The notes under the pieces: generated by a model | The model's database searches: none | Told to the model about the DNA's origin: nothing | Seen by the model: the letters and a program-made list of their open reading frames with translations, nothing else | In this document: piece by piece, positions 11,604 through 22,194 of the stretch | How positions within the stretch are numbered: the stretch's first letter is position 1 | How the letters are laid out: every line of letters starts with the position of its first letter | NCBI RefSeq assembly: GCF_029407905.1 | Contig: NC_073624.1 | Span: forward strand, 115,940,001-116,004,000 | Length of the DNA: 64,000 nucleotides | Origin: Bubalus kerabau | Lineage: Eukaryota > Chordata > Mammalia > Artiodactyla > Bovidae | Reading direction: 5' to 3' | Translations under genes and position numbers: made by a program

Positions 11604-12035
11604 TGGGTTTCCCAGGTGGTTTAGTGGTAAAGAGGGGCTTCCTTCCCTGGTGGCTCAGAGGTTAAACAGTCTGCCTGGAATGCGGGAGACCCAGGTTCGA
11701 TCTCTGGGTCGGGAAGATCCCCTGGAGAAGGAAATGGCAACCCACTCCAGTACTTTTTCCCAGAGAATCCCATGGAGGGAGGAGCCTGGTAGGCTACAGT
11801 CCATGGGGTGGCCAAGAGTCGGACACGACTGAGCGGCTTCACTTTTAGTGGTAAAGAATCTGCCTACCCGTGCAGAAGACCTGGGATGGATCCCTGGGTT
11901 GGGAAGATCCCCTGGAGGAGGAAATGGCAACCCACTCCAGTATTCCTGCCTGGAGAATCCCATGAACAGAGGAGCCTGGCAGGCTACAGTCCATGGGGTC
12001 GCAAAGAGTTGGGCACAACTGAGTGACTGAGCATG
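11604..12035 (+). mobile_element. Outer Bov-tA SINE, interrupted
   Basis: The head (11604-11633, GGGTTTCCCAGGTGG) and body (11844-12035, ending GGGCACAACTGAGTGACTGA) are one Bov-tA copy split by a second Bov-tA. Confidence 0.9.
11634..11843 (+). mobile_element. Inner Bov-tA SINE nested in a Bov-tA
   Basis: A full-length copy from GGGGCTTCCTTCCCTGGTGG to GACTGAGCGGCTTCAC. The 14-bp TSD TTTAGTGGTAAAGA (11620-11633 and 11844-11857) is itself part of the outer SINE's tRNA-like head, which proves insertion into that SINE. Confidence 0.95.
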
Positions 12036-12149
12036 GCATGGTACTAATTTGTTCTTTTTGACAGATATTAGCCAACAGATTCAACCACTTCTTAACATCC
12101 ATTTCTAAATCACTTGCTTCCTTTCAGGCAGGTTTTTAATAAACCGAGT

Positions 12150-12450
12150 ATCTTAAAATTACTCCAGTGCTCTATATAAAGTTTGTTCTTTGCTTATTTA
12201 AGACTTATTTATTGAGTGCTCTGGCCTGGAGTGGTAGGGTGGGGAGAGAGGCAGAAGTGGGGATCAGGACCTGTGGCTGATTTATGTTGATGCATGGCAA
12301 AAATCATCACAATATTGTAAAGTCATTATCCTCCAGTTAAAATAAATAATAAAAAAGAATTAACTATTGAGTGCTGCCTCTGCATTTCATTTATTGCCAG
12401 GGGAAGAAGAGCAAACAAAGACTTTTATCCCTGCCCTCATGGAGTTGACA
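12150..12450 (-). repeat. L2 3' end, interrupted
   Basis: The left part ends TTTATTGAGTGCT. The right part resumes ATTGAGTGCTGCCTCTGC and continues to ATCCCTGCCCTCATGGAGTT, the reverse complement of the L2 3' end. A short L1 insertion separates them. Confidence 0.65.
12221..12364 (+). mobile_element. Ruminant L1 3' end (144 bp)
   Basis: GTGGCTGATTTATGTTGATG, CAATATTGTAAAGTCATTAT and a final AATAAATAATAAAAAA tail are the ruminant L1 3' terminus. An 11-bp TSD TATTGAGTGCT (12210-12220 and 12365-12375) shows a heavily truncated L1 insertion into the L2. Confidence 0.85.
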
Positions 12451-13689
12451 GTAGTAAGCCTAAGAGTAAAATACATTTTTGACTGCTACACTGAAATATA
12501 ATTGTGCGAGAGCAGGAGTTAATTTTATACCCTTTTTAAAGGATTTTGCACTGCAGACTTCACAGGCCATTGACCTGGCCAAGCACGGAGAACATTTTGT
12601 TCTCGTAGAAACATTCTCTGGGCACTGGGGAATGTGTCACTTGCATTTAGACGAGGCTGACTTGTCTAGCCTGCCATCAGGACCGTGTTCTCCGCCCAGA
12701 TACAACCTGGCGGTCTTTTAAGGGTGGGCGGTTTGGAGGAAGGGAGCAGAATGTAACAGAAGGAAGGACAAAGAGAAAGTTGGGAAGAGGTAGGTGGGAG
12801 TGGGGCGGTTTGGGAAAGAATCTTCATACAAGTTGAACTGTGCCTTCCAGGGCACAAATATCTGTCCATTGCTTGTGGTCAGCACTTATTTACTATTTTG
12901 GGAAAGATGTCGTCTCTGAATGATTCAGTGACCTTGTTTCAAATGATCTTCAAAACTTGGAAGGAAACCACTATTGACTAAAGACCTGGAAAGCTATGTT
13001 AATGCCATCCTGACTTCATTATGGCAAAGAATAACTGATTCTATATAAAATTCCATGCTATATTCATGTCCTATCTCAGCTACTTGCATACTTCACTAAC
13101 AAGAAAATGATTTTTGATTGCAAAACAAAGGAAAGAAAGTCAAAATACAGATTCAAATGGGTGGAAACTATGCATTTTCAAACAATGAGAATGATTATGT
13201 GTACGACATCATAAGCCCGTCATCAAAGAATGTAGGCAGTGATTGAGGTAAAGTATTTCTACCAGTAAACAAAAGACCTCCTTTGAATAAAGACAATAGT
13301 GTATGTAATTTATATTTATTGCTGAATAAAAATATATTTCAGGAGGCATTTTTAAACAAGAAATCAAAGAGTATTATACCAATGTTAGTAGTAAAGGTTG
13401 AACAGCTTATCAAATCAAAAAAATTAGAAAGTTTTATTAAAAATTTTTTGAGAGCCAGGAGAAAGAACTAGGAAAACTGTTTAAGTTTGTGGTACCCAGT
13501 TGTATATGCTACTGCTGATTTTAATTTGCTAAGGGAAGAAAATGATTTTGCATGTATTCAAGTCTTCCAGGTCAAAACCTTTCCACCACCAGTGCTCACA
13601 GGATGGAATTCAGTCCAGTTGGACAGCTTTCTATAGGCAAGATTCTGTTGCCTCTGGAAATCAAGCAGATCAAGTCACTCTTTTGCAGA
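12451..13689. other. Intergenic, nothing recognised
   Basis: Open frames here (for example 12479-12721 +) carry no domain I recognise. No repeat assigned. Confidence 0.4.
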
Positions 13690-14122
13690 GAATCTGTCAG
13701 CGTTTCCCTTGTAAACACCAAGGTCCTACTCAATTTGGCCTTGCTTCTCTACCTCGTCTCCTATCAATCTGTCCTTGACCGCTGCCCTCCTGCTGGGCTG
13801 GTTCTGAGTTGCTTCCAAACCAGATTCGGCTCTTTATCACCCCAGGGCTTTGCATTTGATCTAGGCTCTGATTGGAATCCTCTTCTCTCAAGTTTCTACA
13901 TGGCTCCCTCTAAACTTCAAGTCTGTTCAAGTGAGGTTGTTCCTGATGCCCTATTTAAATTATAAAACTTCTCCTGTATTCACAGCTTCCTCCCCTACTT
14001 TTTGCTCTCCATAACACTTTTCATATGAGCAACACGAAAGGCAGAAATTGGTGTGTTTTATTTCCTACTATTCTATGCCTGGCACAAAGTGCTCAATGAG
14101 TATTTGTTGAATGAATGAATAT
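13690..14122 (+). repeat. L2 LINE 3' region
   Basis: CATGGCTCCCTCTAAACTTC leads to TATGCCTGGCACAAAGTGCT and ends in the diagnostic TATTTGTTGAATGAATGAAT. It accounts for the 137-codon open frame at 13552-13965, which is not a gene. Confidence 0.7.
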
Positions 14123-14662
14123 TGGTGTCTGAAAACGGGGCTACCAGCATGGTTAGAGGTCTAGTTAACCATCAGGTGAGTAAAATTAGCCTAATCAAAA
14201 ATCCCATGTCTAAGCTGCACTGTTCTGATTGTTAGAATCTGGGTTCTCTTAAAAGCAGAGCCTGAGGCAAAGCAAGCATACAGATATTTTATTTGCCAAG
14301 TGATGCCAGGCATCAGGAATGAAGGGCAAAAAAACAGTGAAATAAATACGAGTTCATGAAATGGCAACAGAGGAAAGTCAATACACGGGATTAACTGATA
14401 AACTGGGTTGATAGCCTCAAAGCCAGCAGCGCTAGCAGATAGGCAAGGGGAGGTGGTGTCCAAGACTGAGGCCTGTAAGTTTTAGAGGGGCAGGTCTGGA
14501 GAAGAGAATGGGTGGGGTTGATGTAGGACAGGGTCACAAAGCCAGGCAGAGCAGTGGACACTGACGATTTCTAACTTCATAATCTCTGATTTTAGGGTTA
14601 GAGCAATTGCCTGGAAAGACCTAACTGTCCACCTGGACTGATGGGCATATCATCTGTCCATT
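14123..14662. other. Intergenic, nothing recognised
   Basis: No repeat or gene assigned. Confidence 0.4.
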
Positions 14663-14674
14663 TACACAGGCCTG

Positions 14675-14885
14675 TGGTGGTGGTGTACTCGCTAAGTCGT
14701 GTCCAACTCTTGCGACCCCATGGACTGTGGCCTGCCAGGCTCCTCTCTTCATGGGATTCTCCAGGCAGGAATACTGGAGTGGGTTGCCATTTTCTTCTCC
14801 TAGGGATCTTTCCAACTCAGGTATCGAACCCCAGTCTCCTTCATTGCAGACAGATTCTTTACCAACTGAGCTACAAGGGAAGCCC
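14675..14885 (-). mobile_element. Bov-tA SINE
   Basis: Bov-A part first, tRNA-like head last (CTTTACCAACTGAGCTACAA). Perfect 12-bp TSD TACACAGGCCTG at 14663-14674 and 14886-14897. Confidence 0.95.
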
Positions 14886-14897
14886 TACACAGGCCTG

Positions 14898-15271
14898 CAC
14901 TTGGTTTAATGTTCTGTTCTGCTGTCTTAAAATTCTTAATATTTTCTTTTTGCACTTGTGTTCTATCGAAAAGTCTGATGGAACAGTGGCGTGTGAGCAG
15001 AGTAAAGCCTGCAAGCAGTTATGGCCCAGCAGCAGCCCCCGCATAAAAGGGCTCAGATGCATGGGCATGGCTGGCAGCAGGCACACAGAGCAGTGTTGGG
15101 GGCCACCGGGCCCAAGGAGGGGATTGGGCTGGCACCTGGCCCAGACTGACACTACAACAGCCACAGGAGAAAGAAGAGGCTTTGGATGTGAGACAGGCTG
15201 GGACCCAGGACCCTTTGCAGCACTGCTTGTACCTGGACACTTGTCTCCTCCAGCAACAAAGGACAAAGAAA
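14898..15271. other. Unassigned GC-richer DNA
   Basis: Sequence next to the LTR below. Open frames on both strands share the region and show no recognised domain. Confidence 0.35.
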
Positions 15272-15668
15272 CTGTAAGGGACTAAAAATAACTGCAAGCA
15301 TGCAAGTTGAGGCAAATCATGGACAATAAGATATGAAAAGACCAAAAGCCCAACTGCCACTTCTGAAGAGTCGGGAGCAAAAGCAGGGTACTGCTCATGC
15401 ACCCCCTACTTCCCCAATACAACACCACGAAAGGGGTGGACAACCCCCTAAGTCACTCTTCGGGCCCGACCACCCCTCACCTCATGTGCGGAACCAGCTG
15501 CCCACCCCCAGTCAGGGAGCAAGCGACAAAAGGGACTTGTTTCTCGTGCTTGCCCCCCGCCCCCACCCCGCTACAGCTGGAGCCCCAATAAAACTTGGCT
15601 TGAATTTCCTGCCTAGCACCTTATCAATGTCTATTGATTAAGGAGGCCAAGAACCCAGGTCAGTAACG
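15272..15668 (+). mobile_element. Probable solo endogenous-retrovirus LTR
   Basis: Starts TGTAAGGGACTAAAAATAAC. A C-rich middle follows, then a polyadenylation signal AATAAA at about 15587, then CTATTGATTAAGGAGGCCAA and GAACCCAGGTCAGTAAC. This layout matches U3-R-U5 of ruminant ERV LTRs. No internal viral genes adjoin it, so it is a solitary LTR. Edges are approximate and no clean TSD was found. Confidence 0.6.
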
Positions 15669-15758
15669 GATGGAGGCAGCACCAGGTCCTGCAGTGGAAG
15701 CCTGCTTGTCCGTCTGTCCAGAGCCCATCCTTGCCGCACCTGCACAAGTACTAACTCT

Positions 15759-15816
15759 CCCTATTTGAAGGCTAGCTGATTGGTGATTTATTCCATCTGC
15801 CCCCTTGCCATGTAAC
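15759..15816 (+). repeat. 58-bp block repeated at 27334-27391
   Basis: Starts CCCTATTTGAAGGCTAGCTG and ends GCCATGTAAC. It differs from 27334-27391 at 3 of 58 positions, while the flanks differ completely. It is part of an old interspersed repeat, but unusually similar for that age. Confidence 0.8.
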
Positions 15817-16363
15817 TCGCCCTGAGGCACTGAGAGCATACTTGCCCACACTCAGGTGCTAAACTTTGTGGGTAAATTATTACGAAATTAAAAAGTGTAC
15901 ACATGGACAGGGAGCTACAGCTCAGCAGGGAATTATTAGAATTTAAAGAGTTTAGAAACTCTGGTTTGAAAACTCTGCAATACTGCAAAGCAAATATCTA
16001 CAGGCTTAGAAATGGACACAAAACTCAAGAGCTGTCACAGTCAATGAGAAAAATCACTATTTTTCTATGAAGTTTTGCTGAACCAAATATTAACAAGGAA
16101 AAGGAAAACAAATTTTAAATTATTTTTCATCTTGTAATCAAAGATATATCACAGAATGAATAAATAAATGAATATTTTCAATGATACACAGATCATAAAG
16201 TCCCTTTTGGTTTATTGGATGACCTCTACAAGTTATAAGAAATCCCAGAGGAAAAATTAAAATGCCATTTAAATTTACATTTAAAACTAAATTCAGGCTT
16301 ACATAAAACTTATTTGTATGAAGTTTGTTTTTTTGATAAATTATTCTAAAGTTTTTTTTCAGA

Positions 16364-16537
16364 AAAATTAGTGCATCAGCTGCAGGTGTACTAAATTTAT
16401 ATCAGGGTAATTTATCAGAAACTCATCCCACTGTGGTCACTTTCTAGAAAATACTTTTAACAGCTCCAGTAACAGTTGTATCAGCAGAAAGATCCTTCAC
16501 AGCATTACAAATAAAATTATCTGCCACAAATGACTGA
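16364..16537 (+). pseudogene. hAT-type transposase C-terminal relic
   Basis: One frame with a single internal stop (TAG at 16445) reads AGVLNLYQGNLSETHP upstream and ILLTAPVTVVSAERSF downstream, then ends in TGA at 16535. The PVTV(A/V)SAERSF motif is the signature of the hAT dimerisation (hATC) region. The AT-rich DNA before it (about 16000-16360) may be the rest of the decayed element. No intact catalytic domain is seen, so this is a dead DNA-transposon or transposase-derived copy. Confidence 0.7.
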
Positions 16538-16715
16538 CATCACTTTAAAATACATTAGAAGTCTAAATTTTGGTAATCCACTGAATTTGCAGAACACTGA
16601 GCCAGAAAAATTGTATGAGTAATCAAGATATCACATTAATAAAGTATGGTTTTAACAAATGTAAAAAACAGAAACCAAATAGCAAGATATAAATATCTTT
16701 ATAATTTATATATAT

Positions 16716-16981
16716 GCTGCTAAGTCACTTCAGTCGCGTCCGACTCTGTGTGACCCCAGAGACGGCAGCCCACCAGGCTCCCCGTCCCTGGGATTCTCCA
16801 GGCAAGAACACTGGAGTGGGTTGCCATTTCCTTCTCCAATGCATGAAAGTGAAAAGTGAAAGTGAAATCGCTCAGTCGTGTCTGACTCTTTGCAACCCCA
16901 TGGACTGCAGCCTACCAGGCTCCTCTGTCCATAGGATTTTCCAGGCAAGAGTATTGGAGTGGGGTGCCATTGCCTTCTCTG
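16716..16981 (-). mobile_element. Bov-A2 SINE (dimer)
   Basis: Starts in GCTGCTAAGTCACTTCAG and ends GCCATTGCCTTCTCTG. A 13-bp TSD AATTTATATATAT lies at 16703-16715 and 16982-16994 in a TA-rich target. Confidence 0.92.
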
Positions 16982-17057
16982 AATTTATATATATAAAGTT
17001 TTTTAAAACGTATATAATATATATATATATATAAGATATAAACATCAATAATAACTG

Positions 17058-17266
17058 TTTGGTGGCTCAGTGCTAAAGAATCCACCTGCAATGCAGGAGA
17101 CGTGGGTTCGATCCCTGGATCAGGAAGGTCCCTGGAGAAGGAAATGGCAACCCACTCCAGTATTCTTGCCTGGAGAATCCATGGACACAGTATCCTGGTG
17201 GGCTACAGTCCATGGGGTCTCAAAGAGTTGGACATGACTTAGCGACTAACACCTTCACTTTCATTT
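17058..17266 (+). mobile_element. Bov-tA SINE
   Basis: Head GGTGGCTCAGTGCTAAAGAA with B box GGGTTCGATCCC, then the Bov-A tail. TSD TAATAACTG at 17049-17057 and 17267-17275. Confidence 0.93.
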
Positions 17267-17295
17267 TAATAACTGCATGTAAATGGTGCTAAATA

Positions 17296-17700
17296 TTCCA
17301 ATTAAAAGACAAAGACCGTCACACTGCAGAAAAAACAAGATCCTACTATATGATTGCTGTGGGAAACCTACTTTACGTATAAAGACACAGATAGGTTAAA
17401 GATAAAAGGATGAAGGAAAACAAAACATGAAAATACTAAGATAAAACAGAACTGATTATATTAACATCAGACAAGGCAGACTTCGAAACAAGAAGTATTA
17501 GAAAGAAAAATAGGATCACTGCATCATAAAAAAAGAGAATCAAGTCCCTCAGAAAACACAATAACGTGCACTGAGGACAAAGCTTCAAAGGGCATAAAAC
17601 AAAAACTAAAAGAACTAAAACCAGAAATTAAAAAACACACCATTACAGTTAGAAATGTCAAACGAAGACTACATTTTTTAAAATGTAATAACCAGTTAAT
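17296..17700 (+). repeat. L1 ORF2 fragment (endonuclease region)
   Basis: ACAAGATCCTACTATATG, then TATAAAGACACAGATAGGTT, then ATATTAACATCAGACAAGGC match L1 ORF2 endonuclease sequence in order. Many stops; old. Confidence 0.7.
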
Positions 17701-18839
17701 TTGAATTATGAACACCCTACAAAAAATTCTTCACAACCTTCTAAGTTTATAAAGACATCATTAAAATATAAAACCATGATGACAACAAACACCAAACTCA
17801 GGATAACATTCACGTCTGAGACGGAAGAGAATTACTGGAAAAAGATACAAAAGGGGCTGCTACGTTACTTGCAATTTTCTATTTATTTAAACAATCTGAA
17901 GTAAATGTGGTAAAAATAAATAGATTTTGAAAAATCTGAAAAAAATAATGTACTGTTTTAATATGCAAAATTTGACACCAAAAAATAGTTTTTGCAATGT
18001 ATAAGTTTATGTTGTTACTCATGCATCATTATTATCATTATTATGCTTTATAATAATAAAATCTTTTTAAAGAAAACTTCATATTTTAGTACCTTTAATG
18101 GCACTGCCCCTCCTTTTTGAACAAAGAGACCCACATTTTCATTCAGCACTGGACTCTACACATAATGCAGCCGGTCCTGCTAATAGTCATCTGAAACTTC
18201 ACCATTTGAATCTGGACATTAATTGGAAACAAAAGGAGATGCTTTCACTATGAAGAAAATTCAGTGTGGCATGTAAACAGAATCCAGCATCTGGCAGCGG
18301 TCCTTGCTGCCCGTCCCTCTGGTAGGAGAAGATGAATAACTGATGAGAAAGAGGAAGGAAAGAAAAAGTCTTTCTTTAAACATACATCCTACAAAGTCAA
18401 ACTCAATACCTTGAGAAAGCAATACAACTAATGGTTGAATTCAAGAATGCACATGGAAAAATACAGTCCCTACCTATAAATACCTCGTTAACTGGCAACA
18501 CGAGTTAAATACATAAAACAAAACAAAATCAGGTGAGAAGTCTTACTTGAGAGCTAAATTAAATATAAACCAAGAGGCAAATATATACTATAGACAACAA
18601 GGACTCTGATGAGAAAGGAGCCAATGGTTTAAATCAAAGAGGAGTTCCTAAGATCTAAGATTCAAGGAATTTTTCTTATGGATCAAGATGGAAAGGAGCT
18701 GGTAGCGGGCAGAGAAGGAAGCAATACCGACTGTTCTTTCCCTCAAATATTAAAATGCTAGATGGTTGGCCATAATCACCACTCTTCCCTTATGTCAACA
18801 TACGGAAAGCACTGTAGATAGGCCAAGTGGGACTTAGGG
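17701..18839. other. AT-rich intergenic DNA
   Basis: May hold further decayed L1 up to about 18070. Around 18110-18200 (GAACAAAGAGACCCACATTT) it resembles another old repeat I cannot name. Confidence 0.35.
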
Positions 18840-19010
18840 TCCTTGATCTGCCACTAATTTCTACTTGACACAGGGAAAATGTAGCCTCTTTTTTTCCTAA
18901 TCTGAAAACTGGAGGAATTGTAGCTAAGATAGTCTTCCCACTCACAGGATTATATAGAGATAACATATGTGAAAGTGCTTTGGAAAAATAAAAAGTAGTA
19001 GTCAGAGCCT
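18840..19010 (+). repeat. MIR SINE
   Basis: TGATCTGCCACTAATTTCTA, then TTCCTAATCTGAAAACTGGA, then ATGTGAAAGTGCTTTGG follow the MIR order. Confidence 0.6.
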
Positions 19011-19955
19011 TAAATTATACATTCCAGCACCTAGAAGAGCTGCTTTATGTTAAAAAAGAGAAAGAGAGAATGGTTTTCCTGTGATTTAACAAAGGCTATA
19101 ATTTCAGTGGCGTGATCATCAGTAGTATTATCTCCTGAAGCATTCTTTAAAAAGTATCTGTCAAATGCTGAATAGCAAAAATACCAGTAATTACTGAGAT
19201 GTCCTTCTCAAATCTCTCCTAAACGGAGTAGAGTCATGATAAACAGCTAACACAGAAGTAGCTGACCAATGGAAAACTGCCGTGGTGAACACACTCTGGA
19301 TTAGAATCCAAAATAAATACCAAATTGTTTAAAAATAGCTGCATGATTTCGAAAACACTAAAATACAAACACACAAAATTCTTCAAGTTATTTGGGTAAA
19401 TTGTGATAAACATGACAAAAATATCCTGAATTTTAAAATCAGACATGAATTTTCCCAAGCCATCTCTTCAATCTTTATAGCAAAGTTTCTTTCTAGAGAA
19501 TCTGTAGAACCTAAGTGGAACTGTGCAGGCTTTGTTTCTGGGACACAGTTATGTAGCCTTGTATATATTTCTATATTTTGAAAAATTCCATTTAAGCATT
19601 TGTAAAATAGGATAATAATCTCTCCTCTGCCCACTGCATGGTGCTTTAAAAAAACCGAGTGTGAAAATGTCTTGAAAACAATGAGGTGTTTACAGGGAGA
19701 CATTATTTCTTCCAGTTTTCATTACGATTCATTATGATCTAAGATTCTGGAATCTTGTCTGGAAAAAGTCAGAGGTAGTGAGCAGGGGAAAATCTAAAAA
19801 ATCCTTCATTTAAGGCTATAATGAATAATAAAGGGACAGAATCCTCATTAGTGGACTTTGTTAGAAATAACGCAAAAAAGAACTAAAATTAATGAGTATT
19901 AACCTATTAGCAACCAGCTCCTGGTTACCAGAAATCTCTGTCTAGTCAAAAATTA
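19011..19955. other. Intergenic, nothing recognised
   Basis: No repeat or gene assigned. Confidence 0.35.
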
Positions 19956-20205
19956 ATAAGTGTTATGTTGCAGAGGAAGAGAGGGAAAAATTAGGAGATT
20001 GGGATTAACAGATACACACTACTATATATAAAACAGATAAACAAGGACTTACTCTATAGCACAGGAAACTATATTCAAAATCTTGTGATAACCTTTAATG
20101 GGAAATAATCTGAAGACTATATACACGTAACTGAATCATTTGCTGTACACCTGAAATTAACACAACATTGTAAATTAACTATACTTCAATTTCTAAAATC
20201 CTATG
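19956..20205 (+). mobile_element. Ruminant L1 3' end
   Basis: TTAGGAGATTGGGATTAACA, ACAAGGACTTACTCTATAGC and AACACAACATTGTAAATTAA are the L1 3' UTR, ending in an A/T-rich tail. Confidence 0.8.
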
Positions 20206-20608
20206 TATTTTTTTAAAAAGCCACTATAAAAAAGAAGCATCATATTGCATACATGACTTATGAAAATATATCTGAATATCTTTAAACAAAGTGTTGTCCC
20301 CCTCAAAATAACCACACTTTTTTTTTTCCAAAACAGACACCTCCCCTTTTTCATTGTTCAAAATACTTTTAGATCTGCTTCAAATTTCATTTGTAAACCA
20401 AAATAGTATTATCCAGAATTGCCCACCCCACCCTGAAAGAGTTTTGGCTCCTGCCAAAAATCAAATCTGTCCTTAAAGACTGACATCTTGCTTTCATTGG
20501 GGATTATTCAACAGCAGGGGCCACAGGCTTCAATCATAGGTTATCACAAAAGTCGATGTTCAAACTGCTTTAGCAATGGCAACTTCAATGTTAATATTTG
20601 TATAATTT

Positions 20609-20730
20609 TGAGAAGGAAATGGCAACCCACTCCAGTATTTTTGCCTAGAGAATTCCATGGACAGAGGGCCTGGCAGGCCACAGTCTATGGGGTCGTAAGA
20701 GTCTGACACGACTAAGTGACTAAGCACACC
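20609..20730 (+). mobile_element. Bov-A monomer SINE
   Basis: One Bov-A unit from GAGAAGGAAATGGCAACCC to GACACGACTAAGTGACTAAG without a tRNA head. It abuts the coding-like stretch that follows. Confidence 0.85.
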
Positions 20731-20735
20731 TATAG

Positions 20736-20940
20736 CTGTACAGGTAACTTCCTTGGAGAGATCCAACAAATTCCTGTTTTGTTCTACTGTTAATCGGTCA
20801 TGGTATATCACAGTGACACTGCCCACATCCACGTCTGTACCCTCAGGTGTGCAGATCTGCATTTGCGAGCTTGTGTCAATCAGTGGCATCTGGCATTCTT
20901 TAATATCCTTGAGACTGCTAGATGACCTGAAACAGCTCAT
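20736..20940 (-). pseudogene. Unidentified coding-like fragment
   Basis: On the minus strand about 68 codons from 20940 are open and look protein-like: MSCFRSSSSLKDIKEC, then QMQICTPEGTDVDVGSVTV, then YHDRLTVEQNRNLLDLSKEV. Composition is balanced, unlike the AT-rich surroundings, and the frame is not explained by any repeat I know. CTGTTTCAG near 20925 looks like a splice acceptor. The frame then runs into the Bov-A SINE. It could be a processed-pseudogene fragment, a stray exon or chance. I do not recognise the protein. Confidence 0.3.
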
Positions 20941-21002
20941 AAAAATTTGACCCTCAAGCCAATGCTTTAGTAGAGTGAAAAACTGGCTTTACCTACTGGT
21001 AA

Positions 21003-21289
21003 TCCTGGGTATTCATTGGAAGGACTGATGCTGAAGCTGAAACTCCAGTACTTTGGCCACCTTATGCGAAGAGTTGACTCATTGGAAAAGACCCTGAGGC
21101 TGGGAGGGATTGGGGGCAGGAGGACCAGGGGACGACAGAGGATGAGATGGCTGGATGGCATCACTGACTCGATGGACATGAGTTTGGGTGAACTCCAGGA
21201 GTTGGTGATGGACAGGGAGGCCTGGCATGCTGCAATTCATGGGGTCGCAAAGAGTCAAACACTACTGAGCAACTGAACTGAACTGAATT
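21003..21289 (+). mobile_element. BovB LINE, short 3' end
   Basis: Last ~290 bp of BovB from CATTGGAAGGACTGATGCTG to the (ACTGA) tail. The frame reads [15 protein letters not shown] and [16 protein letters not shown]. Confidence 0.9.
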
Positions 21290-21299
21290 CCTCTTTCTT

Positions 21300-21725
21300 A
21301 TTGCCCTGTTTTTTTTAAATTTTTTTTAAACACCAAAATGATTTTGTACTGGGGTACAGCCAACTAACAATATTGTGATCATTTCAGGTGAACAGCGGGA
21401 GGCACTCAGCCATACATACACATGTATCCATTCTCCCCCAAAGCCCCCTCCCATCCAGGCTGGCGCATAACTTTGAACCGAGTTTCATATGCCATACAAT
21501 AAGTCTGTTGGTTATCTATTTCAAATATAGCAATGCACATGACCTTCCCGAAGTCCCCTTTTTGAAGTCTGTGAGCCTCTTTCTGTTTCATAAGTTCATT
21601 TGTATCATTTCCTTTTACATTCCACATATAAGGGATGTCATATGCTATTTCTCCGTCTTTGTCTGACTTACTTCACTTAGTATTACAATCTCTAGGTCCC
21701 TCCTGTTGCTGCAAATTCATTGCTC
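21300..21725 (-). repeat. L1 3' UTR/ORF2 end, inverted
   Basis: ACTGGGGTACAGCCAACTAA, CATGTATCCATTCTCCCCCA and CTGACTTACTTCACTTAGTA are ruminant L1 sequence in reverse complement. Confidence 0.75.
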
Positions 21726-22180
21726 AGTCTTCATACTCATCATATCACTGATTATTTATCTCAGATTATCTTGATTCTCTGTTTGTTGTTCCTTCTCCCT
21801 ATTAAGACTCTAAGCTCCACTTGAGTAGGATTTTCTGGGTCCTACTCTGCTCCAGAGCCCAAGGCCTGCAACATAAAAAAAGTTTAAACTATTCAGGAGA
21901 GAGAGAGGGCTAAGTCTGAAGCATAGACATTATCCACTACCTCCAAGTTAGCTTATACTTACAGTCACCTTTGGGGGTGGTGAATCGTGTTAAAAATGGC
22001 TTGCTAACTGTAAACGTTTAAAATTAAATGTGATATGGTTCAGACATTTCTCCATTTTTAAAGATATTAGGAGTCCCAAGAAATGGATCTGGCTTGTGCA
22101 CTCTCTACCTCAAAAAGGTCCTGAACAAGATGGAAAATTCTAGCTTCTAGCTACTTGACCTTGAATATATTTTGAAACTT
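21726..22180. other. Intergenic, nothing recognised
   Basis: No repeat or gene assigned. Confidence 0.4.
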
Positions 22181-22194
22181 TGGCCACCTAGATT

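Noticed and set aside
12479..12721. 80-codon plus-strand frame ending AAPRYNLAVF-like
   Set aside because: No domain and no repeat or gene context; probably chance.
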